Assembly: GCF_014196915.1 (NCBI RefSeq)
Contig: NZ_JACIEP010000005.1
Location: 186,001-250,000, forward strand
From: Dysgonomonas hofstadii
GTDB taxonomy: Bacteria > Bacteroidota > Bacteroidia > Bacteroidales > Dysgonomonadaceae
Direction of reading: 5' to 3'
Length of the DNA stretch: 64,000 nucleotides
The translations under genes and the position numbers were made by a program. Below are positions 32,834 to 42,123 of the stretch, one piece after another; position 1 is the first letter of the stretch; each line of letters begins with the position of its first letter. Below the pieces are notes generated by a model. The model had not been told where the DNA came from. It did no database searches and worked only from the letters and a program-made list of their open reading frames with translations.

Positions 32834-34624
32834 ATGAAAACAAACAGATTTAAAGGTCAATGGCCTAAAATTGGTATCCGTCCGACTATAGATGGCCGAA
32901 TGGGTGGTGTTCGCGAATCACTCGAAGTACAGACAATGAATATGGCAAAGGGTGTTGTCGATTTATTGACATCCACACTTAAATATCCCGATGGTACGCC
33001 GGTAGAGTGTATTATCGCCGATTCCACTATCGGACGTGTAGCTGAAAGCGCAGCTTGCGCCGAAAAGTTCCGTAGAGAAGGAGTAGGGGTTACTATCACA
33101 GTTACTCCGTGCTGGTGTTATGGCAGCGAAACCATGGATATGGAACAACATACAGTGAAGGCCGTATGGGGATTTAATGGAACAGAACGTCCCGGAGCAG
33201 TATATCTTGCTGCTGTACTGGCTGCACATGCGCAAAAAGGATTACCTGCATTCGGTATCTATGGACACGATGTACAGGATATTGGCACAACTGAAATCCC
33301 TTGCGACGTTAAGGAAAAACTCTTGCGATTCGCTAAAGCCGGTTTGGCTGTTGCCACAATGAGAGGTAAATCATACCTGTCTATAGGTGCGGTATGTATG
33401 GGTATCGCGGGTTCTATTGTAAATACCGATTTTTTTGAAGATTATCTGGGTATGCGTTGCGAAGGTGTCGATGAAGTTGAGATCATCCGCCGCATGACTG
33501 AAGGCATATATGATAAAGAAGAATTTGAAAAGGCTCTGGCTTGGGCAAAAGCAAATTGTAAACAAGGTGTAGATACCATCAACCGTTCCGATTTGGTGAA
33601 AGACCAGGCAGGATGTGATAAAGACTGGGAATTTATCGTGAAAATGACTCTGATTGTCCGCGATCTTATGATCGGTAATCCGAAGCTGAAAGAAATGGGT
33701 TTCGGAGAAGAATCTCTTGGACATAACGCTATTGCGGCAGGATTTCAGGGACAGCGCCAATGGACTGATTTCTATCCGAATGGAGACTTTACTGAGGCTA
33801 TCTTAAATTCCTCTTTCGACTGGACGGGTATACGCGCTCCGTACGTATTAGCTACAGAAAATGATGCGTTAAATGGCTCGGCTATGTTGTTTGGATACTT
33901 GTTGACAAACACAGCCCAGATATTTGCCGATGTGCGTACCTATTGGAGTGCCGATGCAGTAGAACGTGTTACAGGCAAGAAGCTGGAAGGATTAGCTTCA
34001 GGTGGTATGATCCATTTAATAAACTCTGGTGCCGCCACATTAGATGGTAGCGGATATCAGAACGATAAAGACGGTAAGCCTGTGATGAAACCTTTCTGGG
34101 ATATTGCCGAAGCAGAGGCTAAAGCATGCCTGGATGCTACTACATGGATGCCTGCCAACCGTGAGTATTTCCGCGGGGGAGGTTTTTCGTCCAAATTCCT
34201 GACAAGGGGAGGTATGCCATGTACGATGGTGCGTCTGAATCTGGTGAAAGGATTAGGTCCCGTATTACAGATAGCAGAAGGCTGGACTGTAGACCTCGAT
34301 CCTGATATGCACCGGATTCTGGATGAAAGAACAGACAAAGGATGGCCTACTACATGGTTTGTGCCTCGCCTGACAGACGATCCTAACTTTAAAGATGTTT
34401 ATTCGGTAATGAACAACTGGGGCGCTAATCATGGTTCAATCAGTTGCGGGCATATCGGAGCCGACCTGATCACGCTGGCATCAATGCTTCGTATTCCGGT
34501 TTGTATGCATAATGTAAGTGTAGACGACATCTATCGTCCATCGGCTTGGAATGCATTTGGCATGGATAAAGAAGGTGCCGATTACAGAGCATGCCAGACC
34601 TATGGGCCGCTATATAAAAAATAG
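32834..34624 (+). CDS. fucI: L-fucose isomerase
   Basis: This 596-residue enzyme isomerises L-fucose to L-fuculose with Mn2+. The start [20 protein letters not shown] is diagnostic. The metal ligands of the E. coli enzyme (Glu337, Asp361) correspond to Glu342 ([10 protein letters not shown]) and Asp366 (FADVRTYW), with the same spacing of 24; a late [11 protein letters not shown] block supplies the His region. It is first in the run fucI-rhaM-like-fucO-fucA, with gaps of 23, 23 and -4 bases. Promoter probably at 32777. Confidence 0.96.
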   Translation: MKTNRFKGQWPKIGIRPTIDGRMGGVRESLEVQTMNMAKGVVDLLTSTLKYPDGTPVECIIADSTIGRVAESAACAEKFRREGVGVTITVTPCWCYGSETMDMEQHTVKAVWGFNGTERPGAVYLAAVLAAHAQKGLPAFGIYGHDVQDIGTTEIPCDVKEKLLRFAKAGLAVATMRGKSYLSIGAVCMGIAGSIVNTDFFEDYLGMRCEGVDEVEIIRRMTEGIYDKEEFEKALAWAKANCKQGVDTINRSDLVKDQAGCDKDWEFIVKMTLIVRDLMIGNPKLKEMGFGEESLGHNAIAAGFQGQRQWTDFYPNGDFTEAILNSSFDWTGIRAPYVLATENDALNGSAMLFGYLLTNTAQIFADVRTYWSADAVERVTGKKLEGLASGGMIHLINSGAATLDGSGYQNDKDGKPVMKPFWDIAEAEAKACLDATTWMPANREYFRGGGFSSKFLTRGGMPCTMVRLNLVKGLGPVLQIAEGWTVDLDPDMHRILDERTDKGWPTTWFVPRLTDDPNFKDVYSVMNNWGANHGSISCGHIGADLITLASMLRIPVCMHNVSVDDIYRPSAWNAFGMDKEGADYRACQTYGPLYKK

Positions 34625-34647
34625 TATCTTTAATCCAAAAAACAGAT

Positions 34648-35043
34648 ATGAATAGAAATCTGAAAGAAGGATATATTACACCGGCAGGAGCGACAAAACG
34701 CTTCTGCCAGGTTATTACGCTCAACACTGAAACATTAGAAGATTATAAGTTTTGGCACGGGAGTAAGAATATATGGAAAGAAATACCTCAGGGAATCCGT
34801 AAAGCAGGTATTCTCGATATGGAAATCTATATGATAAGCAACCAGGCCTTTATGATTATAGAAACTCCGCTCGATTTTGACTGGGACGAGGCCTTCGGCA
34901 GATTGGCTACTTACGAGCGTCAGGCTGAATGGGAAGAATTTGTATCTAAATTTCAGGTGGCGGGAAGTGGAAAACGGTCGGAAGAAAAATGGCAACTCAT
35001 TGAGCGTATATTCTCTCTTTCAGAAGCTTTAGAAGAGAAGTAA
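34648..35043 (+). CDS. L-rhamnose mutarotase family protein (probable L-fucose mutarotase)
   Basis: 131 residues of the RhaM/DUF718 ferredoxin-like family, which interconverts sugar anomers. Features are RFCQVITLNTETLEDYKFWH (near 20-39; His and Lys region), IYMISNQAFMIIETPLDFDWDEAF (near 63-86) and a Trp/Gln-rich C-terminal QAEWEEFVSKFQ. The location between fucI and fucO argues for L-fucose as its substrate although the family name is for rhamnose; no FucU-type mutarotase is present. Confidence 0.85.
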   Translation: MNRNLKEGYITPAGATKRFCQVITLNTETLEDYKFWHGSKNIWKEIPQGIRKAGILDMEIYMISNQAFMIIETPLDFDWDEAFGRLATYERQAEWEEFVSKFQVAGSGKRSEEKWQLIERIFSLSEALEEK

Positions 35044-35066
35044 AAAAACAGAAATTAACCAATACC

Positions 35067-36221
35067 ATGATAAACAGATTTATACTGAACGAGGTCTCTT
35101 ATTTCGGACCCGGTTCGAGAAGTGTACTTCCTGATGAAATAAAAAGGATGGGACTGAAAAGAGCCTTTGTGGTGACAGATAAAGACCTTGTAAAATTCGG
35201 GGTAGTAGAGAAAGTACTCACTATATTAAAAGAGGCCAATATCCCGTTTGAGGTGTTTAGTGAAATAAAACAAAATCCCACTGTAACAAATGTAAAAGAA
35301 GGTGTGGCAGCATATGCCATCTCTGGGGCTGATTTTATATTGGCGATAGGAGGGGGCTCCTCTATCGATACGGCAAAAGCGATAGGTATTATCACCAATA
35401 ACCCTGACTTTGGCGATGTGGTTTCTCTTGAAGGTGTTGCGCCAACGAAAAGGAAATCCGTGCCTGTCATCGCATTGCCTACGACAGCGGGTACTGCTGC
35501 CGAAGTAACAATAAACTATGTGATTACCGACGAGGTGAACCAGAAGAAAATGGTTTGTGTCGATCCGAATGATATTCCGGCTGTCGCCATTGTAGACGCT
35601 GAACTGATGTACACGCTGTCCAAAAGCCTTACTGCGGCAACAGGCCTGGATGCTCTGACTCATGCTATTGAAGGACTTATCACAAAAGGCGCATGGGAAA
35701 TGAGTGACATGTTTGAGATCAAGGCGATAGAAATGATCAACCGCTATCTGGAAACTGCTGTTTTCGAACCGAATAACGCAGAAGCCCGCAACGGTATGGC
35801 TGTAGCGCAATATATCGCAGGTATGGCTTTTTCTAATGTAGGCTTGGGACTGGTTCACGGGATGGCACATCCGCTTGGGGCTATTTTCGACATTCCTCAC
35901 GGAGTGGCAAATGCTATGCTTTTACCAACGGTGATGGAATTTAACGCATCAGCTGCTATCGAAAAATACGAAATAATTGCCAAAGCGATGGATGTTTATT
36001 GCGCCGGTAAATCAAAAGAAGAAAATGCACAGGCAGCTATAACAGCAGTGAAAGAACTGGCTGTAAGAGTAGGAATACCTGAACATCTGAGCGAATTCGG
36101 TATTCAGGAAAAAGACCTTGATAAATTAGCCGGATCTGCCGTTAATGACGTTTGTACACCGGGTAATCCGAAAGAAGTTTCCAAAGAAATTATTATAGAA
36201 CTATATAAGAAAATATTATGA
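35067..36221 (+). CDS. fucO: lactaldehyde reductase (iron-containing alcohol dehydrogenase)
   Basis: 384 residues. It reduces L-lactaldehyde, made by FucA, to 1,2-propanediol with NADH, or runs in reverse. The group III ADH features are AIGGGSSIDTAKAIG (NAD site, near 94-108), PTTAGTAAEVT (near 139-149), DALTHAIEG (near 196) and the iron-binding His residues in LGLVHGMAHPLGAIFDIPHG (near 263-282). The length equals E. coli FucO. It ends in a 4-base overlap with fucA. Confidence 0.93.
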   Translation: MINRFILNEVSYFGPGSRSVLPDEIKRMGLKRAFVVTDKDLVKFGVVEKVLTILKEANIPFEVFSEIKQNPTVTNVKEGVAAYAISGADFILAIGGGSSIDTAKAIGIITNNPDFGDVVSLEGVAPTKRKSVPVIALPTTAGTAAEVTINYVITDEVNQKKMVCVDPNDIPAVAIVDAELMYTLSKSLTAATGLDALTHAIEGLITKGAWEMSDMFEIKAIEMINRYLETAVFEPNNAEARNGMAVAQYIAGMAFSNVGLGLVHGMAHPLGAIFDIPHGVANAMLLPTVMEFNASAAIEKYEIIAKAMDVYCAGKSKEENAQAAITAVKELAVRVGIPEHLSEFGIQEKDLDKLAGSAVNDVCTPGNPKEVSKEIIIELYKKIL

Positions 36222-36862
36222 TAACTAAAGATCATATTGCTCAGTTTATAGAACAGGCACATCGTGTGGGTAAAGAACGCCTGCAGCTTTGCAGTAGCGG
36301 CAACCTCTCGTGGAGGGTGGAAGAAAATCTGGCTCTGGTATCAGGAACCGGATCGTGGCTACCCCGTCTTGCCGAGCAGAATGTTGCTGTTTGTGATATC
36401 TCTACAGGTATGCGTGTAGACGGGCCTAAGCCGTCTATGGAAAGTACGTTTCACCTGGGAGTACTGCGCGAGCGAAAAGATATGAATGTGGTTTTACACT
36501 TCCAGTCGCAATATGCAACTGCTATTTCCTGCATGAAAAATAAACCAAAAGATTTCAATGTAGTGGCAGAGGTTCCGTGCTATTGTGGACGTGAAATACC
36601 CGTTATCCCGTATTACAGGCCCGGTTCTCCGGAACTGGCAAACGCTGTTACAGAAGCATTACGTGAGCACGATTGCGTGCTTATGAGCAAGCACGGGCAA
36701 GCTGTTTGTGGAAAAGACTTTGACGATGCTTTTCAGAAAGCGGTGTTCTTTGAGTTGGCATGCAGTATTATTGTAAATGCAGGAGAAGGAAATTATCTTA
36801 CTCTTACAGAAGAAGAGATATATGATCTTGACGTGTATATTTTGGGTAAAGCCGCAAAATAA
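36218..36862 (+). CDS. fucA: L-fuculose-1-phosphate aldolase (class II aldolase)
   Basis: 214 residues. It splits L-fuculose-1-phosphate into dihydroxyacetone phosphate and L-lactaldehyde with zinc. SSGNLSWR (near 28) is the phosphate-binding loop. The usual first HxH zinc motif appears as VVLHFQSQYATA (one His kept, near 94), and the C-terminal MSKHGQAVCGKDF block holds another His (near 152). It overlaps fucO by ATGA. The weakened HxH motif makes the exact substrate slightly less certain; the context supports fuculose-phosphate. Confidence 0.88.
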   Translation: MITKDHIAQFIEQAHRVGKERLQLCSSGNLSWRVEENLALVSGTGSWLPRLAEQNVAVCDISTGMRVDGPKPSMESTFHLGVLRERKDMNVVLHFQSQYATAISCMKNKPKDFNVVAEVPCYCGREIPVIPYYRPGSPELANAVTEALREHDCVLMSKHGQAVCGKDFDDAFQKAVFFELACSIIVNAGEGNYLTLTEEEIYDLDVYILGKAAK

Positions 36863-36979
36863 AGGTTATTTCCGGTTATTTTTATATAAAAGGTTTATCT
36901 ATATATTCTAATGAGCAAATATAGCTGATATGCCGATGTGCCAATGAGAATACGATCTTTGATATAAATAGAAAAACTT

Positions 36980-37023
36980 GTCAGGTTTGACTCGCCTTCG
37001 CTTCGTAGATTTTCAATTGTCAG
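36980..37023 (+). repeat. 44-bp dispersed intergenic repeat, copy A
   Basis: It starts GTCAGGTTTGACTCGCCTTC and ends TTTTCAATTGTCAG. The reverse complement recurs at 62265-62308 with about 41 of 44 matches. A partial copy lies near 37272-37300. Confidence 0.75.
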
Positions 37024-37030
37024 TTTTTAG

Positions 37031-37160
37031 TTAATTGCCTCCTGCTTTAACTGAAGGATAAAGGAATAAAAAGAAAAAGACTTTAGTCAAAAGCTATGTT
37101 TGGCTGAAGCCTCTGACAGATATAGACAGTATTCCTCAGCTTGAAAGTGGAGGCAATTAA
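37031..37160. repeat. 130-bp long inverted repeat
   Basis: The outer arms TTAATTGCCTCC (37031-37042) and GGAGGCAATTAA (37149-37160) are perfect complements. The adjoining bases CTTTAACTGAAGGATA and TATTCCTCAGCTTGAAAG continue the pairing imperfectly. The whole could fold as one long stem-loop, like a MITE-type repeat or a structured RNA. Confidence 0.6.
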
Positions 37161-37388
37161 TTTGAAAAACCAGTCAGTTTTGTCAGGTTTTTGTTAAAAA
37201 GTCATTGCTTTCGTCTTTCGGGATTTGTAATTCGAAAGGACGAAAAGGACGAAAAAATACTGACAAAAGTGTAACATTTGCCTCGCCTTCGCTTCGGCGA
37301 TCGTTGATTGTAACTTTTTTGTTTACTGATCACTGAAAAAAGTCGTCAGGTTTTTGTAAAAAAATAGATTCTAACAAGTTTATATACT

Positions 37389-38858
37389 ATGTCATATTTA
37401 GCCTTAGATCTTGGAGCTGGAAGCGGACGTGCTATTGTAGGTTCGATCCGGGATGGTAAGATATATTTGGATGAAGTCCACCGGTTCTCTAATTCTCCAG
37501 TAAAGTTGGGAGATACTTTATACTGGGATTTTCTTGCGTTGTTTGAAAATATAAAGCAAGGGATAAGACTGGCTGTAAAAAAGGGCTATATCCTGAACGG
37601 AATAGCTGTAGATACATGGGGTGTTGATTTCGGATTGATCGATAAGAACGGGAATCTCTTATCCAATCCTGTGTGTTACCGGGATAAGAGAACCTCCGGC
37701 TTGTCAGATAAATCTTCGGAATATATATCAAAAGAGCAACTATATTCAATAACGGGCATTCAACAAATGGATATAAACACGGTATTCCAGTTGCTGAGTA
37801 TGGTTGAGGCGGATAGTCCGTTTTTGTCTGTTGCGGATAAACTTTTGTTCACTCCCGATCTTGTCAATTATTTCCTCACCGGAAAGGTCGCAAATGAATA
37901 TACTATCGCATCCACATCACAGATGCTTGATGCTGAAACAAAAGAGTGGGACAGGTCACTTTTCCACAAATTGTCTCTGCCTGTCGATATTATGCCTGAG
38001 ATCATTTTTCCGTGTACACAGCTCGGGAAACTGACAAAAGATATTTCGGAAGAAACGGGTGCTATAGATGCAAATGTTATTGCTGTTGGCTCGCATGATA
38101 CAGCCAGTGCAATTGCCGCCATCCCCGAAGCCGGTGCCGACTGGGCTTTTCTCAGTTCCGGTACATGGTCTTTACTGGGAGTGCTGAATGACGAACCAGT
38201 GTTGACACGGGATGCTATGCTGAATGATTTTACGAATGAAGGGGGCGTTGATAATAAAATCCTGTTTATGCGGAATATTACAGGCTTGTGGCTTTTGCAG
38301 CGTCTGATAGCAGAATGGGAAAAGGAAGAACTAAATACATCGTATGAATACATCCTGTCTGAGGCAACTAAAGTAGTGCCTTTTCGCAGTATTGTCAACA
38401 GTGATGATCCGGTATTCTCTCATCCTGTCTCTATGAGTGAGGCCATACGTGGCTATTGCTCACGGACAGGACAGTACATCCCAGAAACGCAGGGCGAATT
38501 GGTAAGGTGTGTACTGGAATCGCTAGCCATAAAGTACAGCCATGTATTGGAAAAATTGAGAACCTGTTCACAGAAAGATATTTCCAGGCTTCATGTTGTA
38601 GGAGGTGGCAGTCAGAATGAATTATTAAACCAGTTTATAGCCGATGCTTTGGATATATCTGTCACCATAGGGTTAACAGAAGCTACAGCTGTAGGTAATA
38701 TTATACAACAGGCTATTGTCAATAAACAAATTTCGGGATGGGATGAGGCTCATCAGATAATAAAGTGTAGTTTTACATTCAAAACATATTACCCCCAGGA
38801 TACTGAAAAATGGAGATTAACAATTATAAATACCAAACATCTTTTTGACCATACATAA
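37389..38858 (+). CDS. rhamnulokinase-family carbohydrate kinase, probable L-fuculokinase
   Basis: 489 residues, FGGY kinase fold. The N-terminal ATP domain begins LALDLGAGSGRAIVGSI, with the RhaB-like VDTWGVDFGLIDKNG (near 78-92). The second domain has VGSHDTASAIAAIP (near 235), FLSSGTWSLLG (near 256) and LHVVGGGSQNELLNQFIADAL (near 395-415). By sequence type it is closer to rhamnulokinase (RhaB) than to E. coli FucK, but the locus (fucI, fucA, fucP around it) implies that it phosphorylates L-fuculose. It precedes fucP by 32 bases. Confidence 0.85.
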   Translation: MSYLALDLGAGSGRAIVGSIRDGKIYLDEVHRFSNSPVKLGDTLYWDFLALFENIKQGIRLAVKKGYILNGIAVDTWGVDFGLIDKNGNLLSNPVCYRDKRTSGLSDKSSEYISKEQLYSITGIQQMDINTVFQLLSMVEADSPFLSVADKLLFTPDLVNYFLTGKVANEYTIASTSQMLDAETKEWDRSLFHKLSLPVDIMPEIIFPCTQLGKLTKDISEETGAIDANVIAVGSHDTASAIAAIPEAGADWAFLSSGTWSLLGVLNDEPVLTRDAMLNDFTNEGGVDNKILFMRNITGLWLLQRLIAEWEKEELNTSYEYILSEATKVVPFRSIVNSDDPVFSHPVSMSEAIRGYCSRTGQYIPETQGELVRCVLESLAIKYSHVLEKLRTCSQKDISRLHVVGGGSQNELLNQFIADALDISVTIGLTEATAVGNIIQQAIVNKQISGWDEAHQIIKCSFTFKTYYPQDTEKWRLTIINTKHLFDHT

Positions 38859-38890
38859 AAACCATATTGAAAAACAGATAATATAATATT

Positions 38891-40132
38891 ATGGAAAACA
38901 AAATGAAACCATCCTCTATGTTCAGCGGGAAACAAGGACAGAATTACCTGTTCCCGTTTATTCTGGTTACAAGCCTTTTCTTTCTTTGGGGATTTGCCCA
39001 TGCCTTACTGGATGTGCTCAATGCACATTTTCAGGAAATATTACAAATATCGAAAGCCCGTTCGGCTTTAGTGCAGTTCGCCCTGTATGGCGGTTATTTT
39101 GTGATGGGTATACCGGCCGGACTGATAATTAAGAAATATGGATATAAGAAAGGAATTGTATTCGGCCTGCTTGTATTTGCTGTTGGGGCATTCCTTTTTT
39201 ACCCTGCGACTTTGATAAAAACATTTTATCCTTTTCTGGTTGCGTTATTTGTAATAGCCTGTGGATTAACCTGCCTGGAGACTGCGGCCAATCCTTATAC
39301 AACAGTATTAGGACCTACCGAATCCGGAGCCAGGCGGATAAATCTGGCTCAGTCATTTAATGGACTTGGTTGGATTTTGGGGCCGTTGGTTGGCGGGTTA
39401 CTTATATTTTCAGGAGAAGGAGATCCTTTTGCTGCTTTGGCAAAACCTTATGTCGGTATTGGCATTGTTGTATTGTTAATCGCTGTGTTATTTGTCCGTA
39501 CTCCTTTACCTCAGATTTCTGCCGGAGACACGGAATCTTCAGACCATGCGGTTACATCGGATAAAAAAGGCAGCTATAAAGATTTATTGAAGCATCCTCT
39601 ATTTATATTTGCCGTTGTCGCACAATTTTTCTACGTAGCCGGGCAAACCGGTATCGGAAGCTTTTTTATAAACTATGTAATTGAAGTGCGGCCGGATATC
39701 AGCCATCTGGAAGCGTCGCAAATACTTGCATTTGGAGGGATGGGTATGTTTATGGTCGGCCGGATATCAGGGAGTTATATAATGAAATTCTTTAATCCTA
39801 AGAAGTTGCTGGCGATATATGCCTTTATGAATATTATATTAATGATTGTAGTTGTGGCAGGTTTAGGAATGACGTCTGTTGTTTGCCTTTTCGCATCCTA
39901 TTTCTTTATGTCCATCATGTACCCTACTATTTTTGCAGTTGGCATCAGTGGGTTGAAAGAAAATACGGAAAAAGGCTCTTCACTTATTGTGATGGCCGTG
40001 GCAGGGGGAGCGGTTATCCCGATGTTGATGGGAAGAATCGCCGATGTATGGTCCATGGCAATAGGTTTTGTCATTCCGTTGGTTTGTTTTATTGTTATTC
40101 TGATATTCGGATTAAGTAAATTGAAGAATTAA
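38891..40132 (+). CDS. fucP: L-fucose:H+ symporter
   Basis: 413 residues, major facilitator superfamily with about 12 membrane helices. FucP features are LFFLWGFAHALLDVLNAHFQ (residues 21-40, containing the conserved WGFxxxLxDxLN), RSALVQFALYGGYFVMGIPAG (near 57-77), CLETAANPYTTVLGP (near 127-141) and a hydrophilic middle loop near 215-225. It imports L-fucose with a proton through the inner membrane. It lies directly after the kinase and ends at the bidirectional terminator at 40155-40192. Confidence 0.93.
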   Translation: MENKMKPSSMFSGKQGQNYLFPFILVTSLFFLWGFAHALLDVLNAHFQEILQISKARSALVQFALYGGYFVMGIPAGLIIKKYGYKKGIVFGLLVFAVGAFLFYPATLIKTFYPFLVALFVIACGLTCLETAANPYTTVLGPTESGARRINLAQSFNGLGWILGPLVGGLLIFSGEGDPFAALAKPYVGIGIVVLLIAVLFVRTPLPQISAGDTESSDHAVTSDKKGSYKDLLKHPLFIFAVVAQFFYVAGQTGIGSFFINYVIEVRPDISHLEASQILAFGGMGMFMVGRISGSYIMKFFNPKKLLAIYAFMNIILMIVVVAGLGMTSVVCLFASYFFMSIMYPTIFAVGISGLKENTEKGSSLIVMAVAGGAVIPMLMGRIADVWSMAIGFVIPLVCFIVILIFGLSKLKN

Positions 40133-40154
40133 ATATATAGGGGAATCTAAAATG

Positions 40155-40192
40155 AAATAGGGTTGAAAATCAATAGATTAACAACCCTATTT
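40155..40192. terminator. bidirectional terminator between fucP and tRNA-Leu
   Basis: AAATAGGGTTG (40155-40165) and CAACCCTATTT (40182-40192) are perfect 11-base arms around a 16-base loop. It lies between fucP (plus) and the tRNA pair (minus), ending both transcripts. Confidence 0.75.
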
Positions 40193-40193
40193 G

Positions 40194-40275
40194 TGCGCAT
40201 GAAGGGACTCGAACCCCCACGGTCGTAGACCACTGCCACCTGAAGACAGCGCGGCTACCATTACGCCACATGCGC
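40194..40275 (-). tRNA. tRNA-Leu (CAG)
   Basis: 82 bases, class II. Acceptor GCGCATG/CATGCGC with discriminator A. Anticodon arm CTGTC-TTCAGGT-GGCAG gives anticodon CAG. The variable arm TGGTCTACGACCGT is long, as in leucine tRNAs, and the T-loop is TTCGAGT. CCA is not encoded. It lies eight bases after tRNA-Gly and is probably co-transcribed. Confidence 0.93.
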
Positions 40276-40283
40276 ATCTTTCG

Positions 40284-40356
40284 AGCGAAAAACGGGGCTC
40301 GAACCCGCGACCCCGACCTTGGGAAGGTCGTGCTCTACCAACTGAGCTACTTTCGC
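40284..40356 (-). tRNA. tRNA-Gly (CCC)
   Basis: 73 bases. Acceptor GCGAAAG with a GTTTTTCGC 3' side and discriminator U, usual for tRNA-Gly. Anticodon arm CGACC-TTCCCAA-GGTCG gives CCC. The T-loop is TTCGAGC. A -7-like TAATTTTG (40368-40375, minus strand) lies upstream. Confidence 0.94.
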
Positions 40357-40524
40357 AATTGGTGATACAAAATTAATATATTTTTTCGCAAGAATAAGTT
40401 TTTGGTATTAAAAAATAAGAGAAATATATCTTTTTCTATATATAAATTTTATTTATGGGTTATAAGACAACAAGAAGTGCATTGTGTATGTTCTTAGTGT
40501 GTAACGTCTTAAATATATAACATC

Positions 40525-40686
40525 ATGAAAAATAAAAAGATTTTAACCCCGGTAGGAGAATTCAGAGGGTACGAGGATGCACGCAAAGGCCAGAAAGAAA
40601 AGTCTCTTATTCCTATTAGTGAGAAAGAAGTAAAGGCTGCCCTGAACAGGATAAATCCTGATGAGCATACGATGGATAGAGGATAG
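40525..40686 (+). CDS. 53-residue charged hypothetical protein
   Basis: A small ORF starting MKNKKILTPVGEFRGYEDARK and ending NPDEHTMDRG. It is hydrophilic with many Lys/Glu residues and no membrane segment. It lies alone in the ~450-base region between tRNA-Gly and the next gene. Regular codon composition and an ATG after an AT-rich leader make it plausible; there is no recognised family. Confidence 0.5.
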   Translation: MKNKKILTPVGEFRGYEDARKGQKEKSLIPISEKEVKAALNRINPDEHTMDRG

Positions 40687-40826
40687 GCGATGGAGGTGTT
40701 GACCTAATATCTATCGCTTTTCAGCCATCTGTTTTGATGAAAAAAGACATTTGTTTTCATATCATATCAAAAAGTTTTATATATCTTTACAAAAGTAGTG
40801 TTGTCTAACTTTTTGTGTTTTTTATT

Positions 40827-41477
40827 ATGAAAAAGCTTTTTTTTGCGTTAATTGCAGCGACCCTGTTGTCTATGTCAATGAAGGGACAAGAGGATTTATC
40901 CACTGGATTTGTGTTTGATGAATATCGGAAAGGAACGGTTTTTTATAAAACAGGTGAAAAATCGACAGGTAACCTGAATTATAATACCAATCGGGAAAAA
41001 TTTTATTTTATATCTCCTGATTCAGTAGTGTTAGAATTAGCCAATCCATCGGAAATTGTTGTAGTGACTATTGGAGACAGGGCTTTTGTACATGTGAAAA
41101 GCGGGATATTTTATGAAAGAATTAATACAGGGTCTGATTTTCTGTACGTTCGTTGGAAATCAGCGGCTATAACTGAAGGAAAATCAGGCGCATATGGAAT
41201 GAAATCGCCAACATCAGCAATTGACGCAGTAGACCGGTTATCTTCGGTATCAGGAATACACGATTTAAAAATAGATGAAAATCGTAAGTATATACCAATG
41301 AATATCTATTTTGTTAAAATAGGTGGAAAATATAAGCAGTTTAATTCATTTGAAAACTTAGCTAAGTTATTTAAGGGAAATGATGCTAAGATCAGGGAAT
41401 ATGTAAAAACCGAAAACCTTAATTTTAAGAAGTTGGAAGATGTTAAGAAAGCCGTGGCTTATTGCTTTCCTGTATAA
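40827..41477 (+). CDS. secreted hypothetical protein
   Basis: About 216 residues from the ATG at 40827 (MKKLFFALIA); the ATG at 40815 would add MFFI without a benefit. A signal peptide ends near SMKGQ (residue 21). The mature part has FDEYRKGTVFYKTGEKSTGNLNYN, then repeated strands (IVVVTIGDRAFVHVKSGIFYERI) and a helical C-terminus rich in Lys (FKGNDAKIREYVKTENLNFKKLEDVKKAV). I do not recognise a named family; similar proteins appear as single secreted proteins in Bacteroidales. Confidence 0.7.
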   Translation: MKKLFFALIAATLLSMSMKGQEDLSTGFVFDEYRKGTVFYKTGEKSTGNLNYNTNREKFYFISPDSVVLELANPSEIVVVTIGDRAFVHVKSGIFYERINTGSDFLYVRWKSAAITEGKSGAYGMKSPTSAIDAVDRLSSVSGIHDLKIDENRKYIPMNIYFVKIGGKYKQFNSFENLAKLFKGNDAKIREYVKTENLNFKKLEDVKKAVAYCFPV

Positions 41478-41498
41478 TTTTCTTTCTAAGTAATTCAG

Positions 41499-41993
41499 GT
41501 GTTTATAGATATAATATTAGTCCTGTTGGGCGCCATCTTTATAATCATTGGAATAGTCGGATGTATAGTTCCTGTACTTCCGGGTATTCCTTTGAGTTAT
41601 ATAGGTATACTTCTTTTGCATTTTACATCGAAAGTGCAATTCTCTACAGAGTTCCTTGTTGTCTGGTGCATTGTGGTAGTTGTAGTGCAAATCCTCGATT
41701 ATTATATTCCGGTATGGGGTACACAAAAATTCGGAGGAGGAACTAAAGGTGCATGGGGAAGTGCTATAGGGATTGTCGCTGGTTTGTTTATTTTTCCTCC
41801 CTGGGGTATTATCCTTTTCCCTTTTGTGGGAGCCGTGATAGGTGAACTGATCGATGAAAAGGAACCTAAAGTTGCGATAAAAGCGGGATTCGGAGCTTTT
41901 CTTGGATTTGTGGCTGGTATAATAATGAAATTAGCCGTTGCTGTAATGCTGGCATTTTATTTCTTCAAAGAAGTAATCGGGATTTTCTTATAG
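41499..41993 (+). CDS. DUF456 family membrane protein
   Basis: 164 residues from a GTG start. Hydrophobic helices dominate, with the DUF456 pattern GCIVPVLPGIPLSYIGILLL (near 20-40), YYIPVWGTQKFGGGTKGAWGS (near 68-88) and GIILFPFVGAVIGELI with a conserved Gly/Glu (near 105). The PVLPG and KFGGGTKGAW loops are diagnostic. The function is unknown. Confidence 0.85.
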   Translation: MFIDIILVLLGAIFIIIGIVGCIVPVLPGIPLSYIGILLLHFTSKVQFSTEFLVVWCIVVVVVQILDYYIPVWGTQKFGGGTKGAWGSAIGIVAGLFIFPPWGIILFPFVGAVIGELIDEKEPKVAIKAGFGAFLGFVAGIIMKLAVAVMLAFYFFKEVIGIFL

Positions 41994-42054
41994 TCTAAGA
42001 GGCTATTCTATTTATTCAATACCTCTATTTTCATTTGATGAAAGCCTTAGATAT

Positions 42055-42085
42055 TTTGATTTCAGATCAAAAAAAACTATCTTTG
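42055..42085 (+). promoter_or_regulatory. promoter of the parC gene
   Basis: TTTG (42055-42058), a 19-base spacer and TATCTTTG (42078-42085): an exact -33/-7 Bacteroidetes match, 38 bases before the parC ATG. Confidence 0.75.
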
Positions 42086-42123
42086 GTCGAGTTTTTTATA
42101 GCTATTAAAATCAGATTTTACAT

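Larger units (their letters stand above)
36863..37388. other. repeat-rich intergenic region inside the fucose locus
   Basis: 526 bases between fucA and the kinase gene. It holds an ATATGCCGATGTGCCAAT motif near 36928 (also near 54.9 kb), a 44-base dispersed repeat (36980-37023), a long inverted repeat (37031-37160), copies of GTCAGGTTTTTGT near 37184 and 37349, and a CTCGCCTTCGCTTCGGCG fragment near 37273. No ORF is supported. The region splits an otherwise continuous operon, so fucK-fucP may have its own promoter. Confidence 0.6.

Noticed and set aside
32834-40132. Fucose region as a polysaccharide utilisation locus
   Set aside because: No SusC/SusD pair, no fucosidase and no extracellular sensor; it is a simple catabolic operon.
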